Assembly: GCA_904502265.1 (NCBI GenBank)
Contig: CAJGDT010000092.1
Location: 1-6,276, forward strand
DNA length: 6,276 bases
Direction of reading: 5' to 3'
Source: an uncultured Barnesiella sp.
GTDB taxonomy: Bacteria > Bacteroidota > Bacteroidia > Bacteroidales > Barnesiellaceae_A
In this document: positions 5,385 through 6,276 of the stretch, in pieces
Position numbering within the stretch: the first letter of the stretch is position 1
Layout of the letters: every line of letters starts with the position of its first letter
Made by a program: the position numbers and the translations under genes
The notes under the pieces: model-generated
The model's database searches: none
What the model was told of the DNA's origin: nothing
Seen by the model: the letters and a program-made list of their open reading frames with translations, nothing else

Positions 5385-5801
5385 ATGCTTATAATTTGCA
5401 TCATACTCATTTCTATACTCATCATCACAGGTATAACTCTATACGGTATCAATCGCTACAAACGCAAACGAGCCGAAACACTCGGGATACCTACCGAACC
5501 TGAAGGACCCGAAATTCCTGAAGAGTGTTGCGGACAACACGAAGTGTGCGAGAAGGACAGCCTGTTAGCAGCAGTAAGTCGCGATATTGAGTATTACGAC
5601 GACGAAGAGTTGGACAAATGGCGAGGAACACCTTCCGACCAATACGACGACGAGCAGTGCGCCCTTTTTCGCGAGGTGCTATACACCATGCAGAGCCATG
5701 AGGTAGCCGGTTGGGTGCGTAGCTTGCAATTGCGTGGTATTGAACTACCCGACGATGTTAAGGATGAGGTACTACTCATCGTAGGCGAAAGACGCTTTTA
5801 A
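5385..5801 (+). CDS. Membrane-anchored small protein with CCxxHxxC motif, unknown function
   Basis: A 138-residue protein with one hydrophobic helix at about 2-20, followed by a basic stretch (RYKRKR, 24-29). By the positive-inside rule this places the rest in the cytoplasm. The soluble part contains CCGQHEVCEK (C48, C49, H52, C55), then an acidic region (IEYYDDEELDKW) and a conserved-looking C-terminal domain (VAGWVRSLQLRGIELPDDVKDE, about 107-127). The CCxxHxxC spacing resembles the active-site helix of secreted phospholipase A2. Similar Bacteroides proteins have, to my recollection, been labelled phospholipase on that basis. Here the usual His-Asp is His-Glu, the other PLA2 cysteines are missing and the predicted location is cytoplasmic, so a lipase role looks doubtful. 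A metal- or redox-binding role fits better beside a metal transporter, but this is inference. It follows aroA by 11 nt with a clear Shine-Dalgarno. Confidence 0.85.
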   Translation: MLIICIILISILIITGITLYGINRYKRKRAETLGIPTEPEGPEIPEECCGQHEVCEKDSLLAAVSRDIEYYDDEELDKWRGTPSDQYDDEQCALFREVLYTMQSHEVAGWVRSLQLRGIELPDDVKDEVLLIVGERRF

Positions 5802-5808
5802 GCACTAC

Positions 5809-6276
5809 ATGACAATGGATATACTACAATACACATTCTTCCAAAACGCTCTCATAGGCATCCTGCTCATATCGGTTGTAGCAGCCATTATTGGCACCTA
5901 CATAGTTACAAGGCGTATGGTTTTCATTGCCGGGGGGCTCACTCATGCCTCTTTCGGAGGATTGGGTATTGGTTACTTTGCCGGTATTTCGCCCACCTTT
6001 TCGGCGCTCATTTTTGCCATAGCAACAGCCTTAGGTATTGAGCTTACATCACGCAACAAACGCATACGCGAAGACTCGGCTATAGCACTCTTTTGGGCTG
6101 TAGGCATGGCTGTAGGTATTATATTCATATTCCTTACACCGGGCTATACTCCGGGATTGTCTGAGTTTCTATTTGGCAACATCCTAACCATCACCACCAC
6201 CGACATCATTCTATTTGCCATATATACACTGGCTCTGCTACTCTACGTTGCTTGGCAGTATCACCCAATACTCTAC
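5809..6276 (+). CDS. Metal ABC transporter permease, ZnuB/MntB (ABC-3) family, partial
   Basis: The frame opens at ATG 5809 (or ATG 5815, giving MDILQYTFFQ, which may be the real start) and stays open for 156 codons to the window edge. The protein is highly hydrophobic, with about four transmembrane segments visible (roughly 12-34, 40-76 in part, 92-110, 132-150). Family signatures are TRRMVFIAGGLTHASFGGLG (34-53) and the cytoplasmic loop with REDSAIALFWAVGMAVG (about 86-102), plus SEFLFGN. This family forms the membrane channel for Zn2+, Mn2+ or Fe2+ import, working with a binding protein and an ATPase that would lie outside the window. The metal cannot be assigned from this part. It begins 7 nt after the previous stop, so it belongs to the same operon. 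The missing C-terminal third or more lies to the right. Confidence 0.92.
   Translation, partial: MTMDILQYTFFQNALIGILLISVVAAIIGTYIVTRRMVFIAGGLTHASFGGLGIGYFAGISPTFSALIFAIATALGIELTSRNKRIREDSAIALFWAVGMAVGIIFIFLTPGYTPGLSEFLFGNILTITTTDIILFAIYTLALLLYVAWQYHPILY

Noticed and set aside
5931..5940. Runs of six G in the permease gene (and near 4903-4908 in aroA) as phase-variation tracts
   Set aside because: The runs are short, fall on in-frame Gly/Trp codons of conserved genes, and nothing suggests variable expression.

Overview
The window looks like a Bacteroidales (phylum Bacteroidota) chromosome. Three things point there. The promoter upstream of ssb matches the Bacteroides-type -33/-7 pattern (TTGG, 20 nt, TACCTTTG). 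Most starts have AT-rich leaders without a Shine-Dalgarno. The AroA and Dps-like proteins also have the sequence character I associate with that phylum. The genus cannot be named from the sequence alone.

Left part (1-3054) is phage-like and divergently arranged. On the minus strand, a helical 194-residue protein resembling a phage virion-associated protein is followed, through an ATGA overlap, by a second frame that runs off the left edge. On the plus strand, an 82-residue helical protein (possible small terminase) is joined, again by ATGA, to an intact 664-residue terminase large subunit. The 113-bp gap between the two units holds a 52-bp imperfect palindrome. Its inner arms form the -7-like boxes of two opposed promoters. 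A perfect 10-bp GC-rich hairpin lies at codons 17-24 of the terminase gene. No integrase, tRNA or attachment site is visible.

Middle part (3055-3768) holds a Dps-like ferritin with a complete di-iron ligand set and a nearby cysteine pair. It is followed by an intrinsic terminator whose stem overlaps the -33 box of the next promoter.

Right part (3769-6276) is a tightly packed plus-strand operon of chromosomal genes: ssb (short, no acidic tail), aroA (TTG start, in the same reading frame as ssb), a membrane-anchored small protein with a CCxxHxxC motif, and the start of a ZnuB/MntB-type metal ABC transporter permease cut by the window edge. Intergenic gaps are 18, 11 and 7 nt, so one transcript from the promoter at about 3711-3742 probably serves all four.

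Functionally, the right half is ordinary host metabolism (ssDNA binding, shikimate pathway, metal uptake). The left half is one end of a prophage, phage remnant or domesticated packaging module placed directly beside it. The most unusual non-coding structures are the palindromic divergent control region and the hairpin inside the terminase gene.
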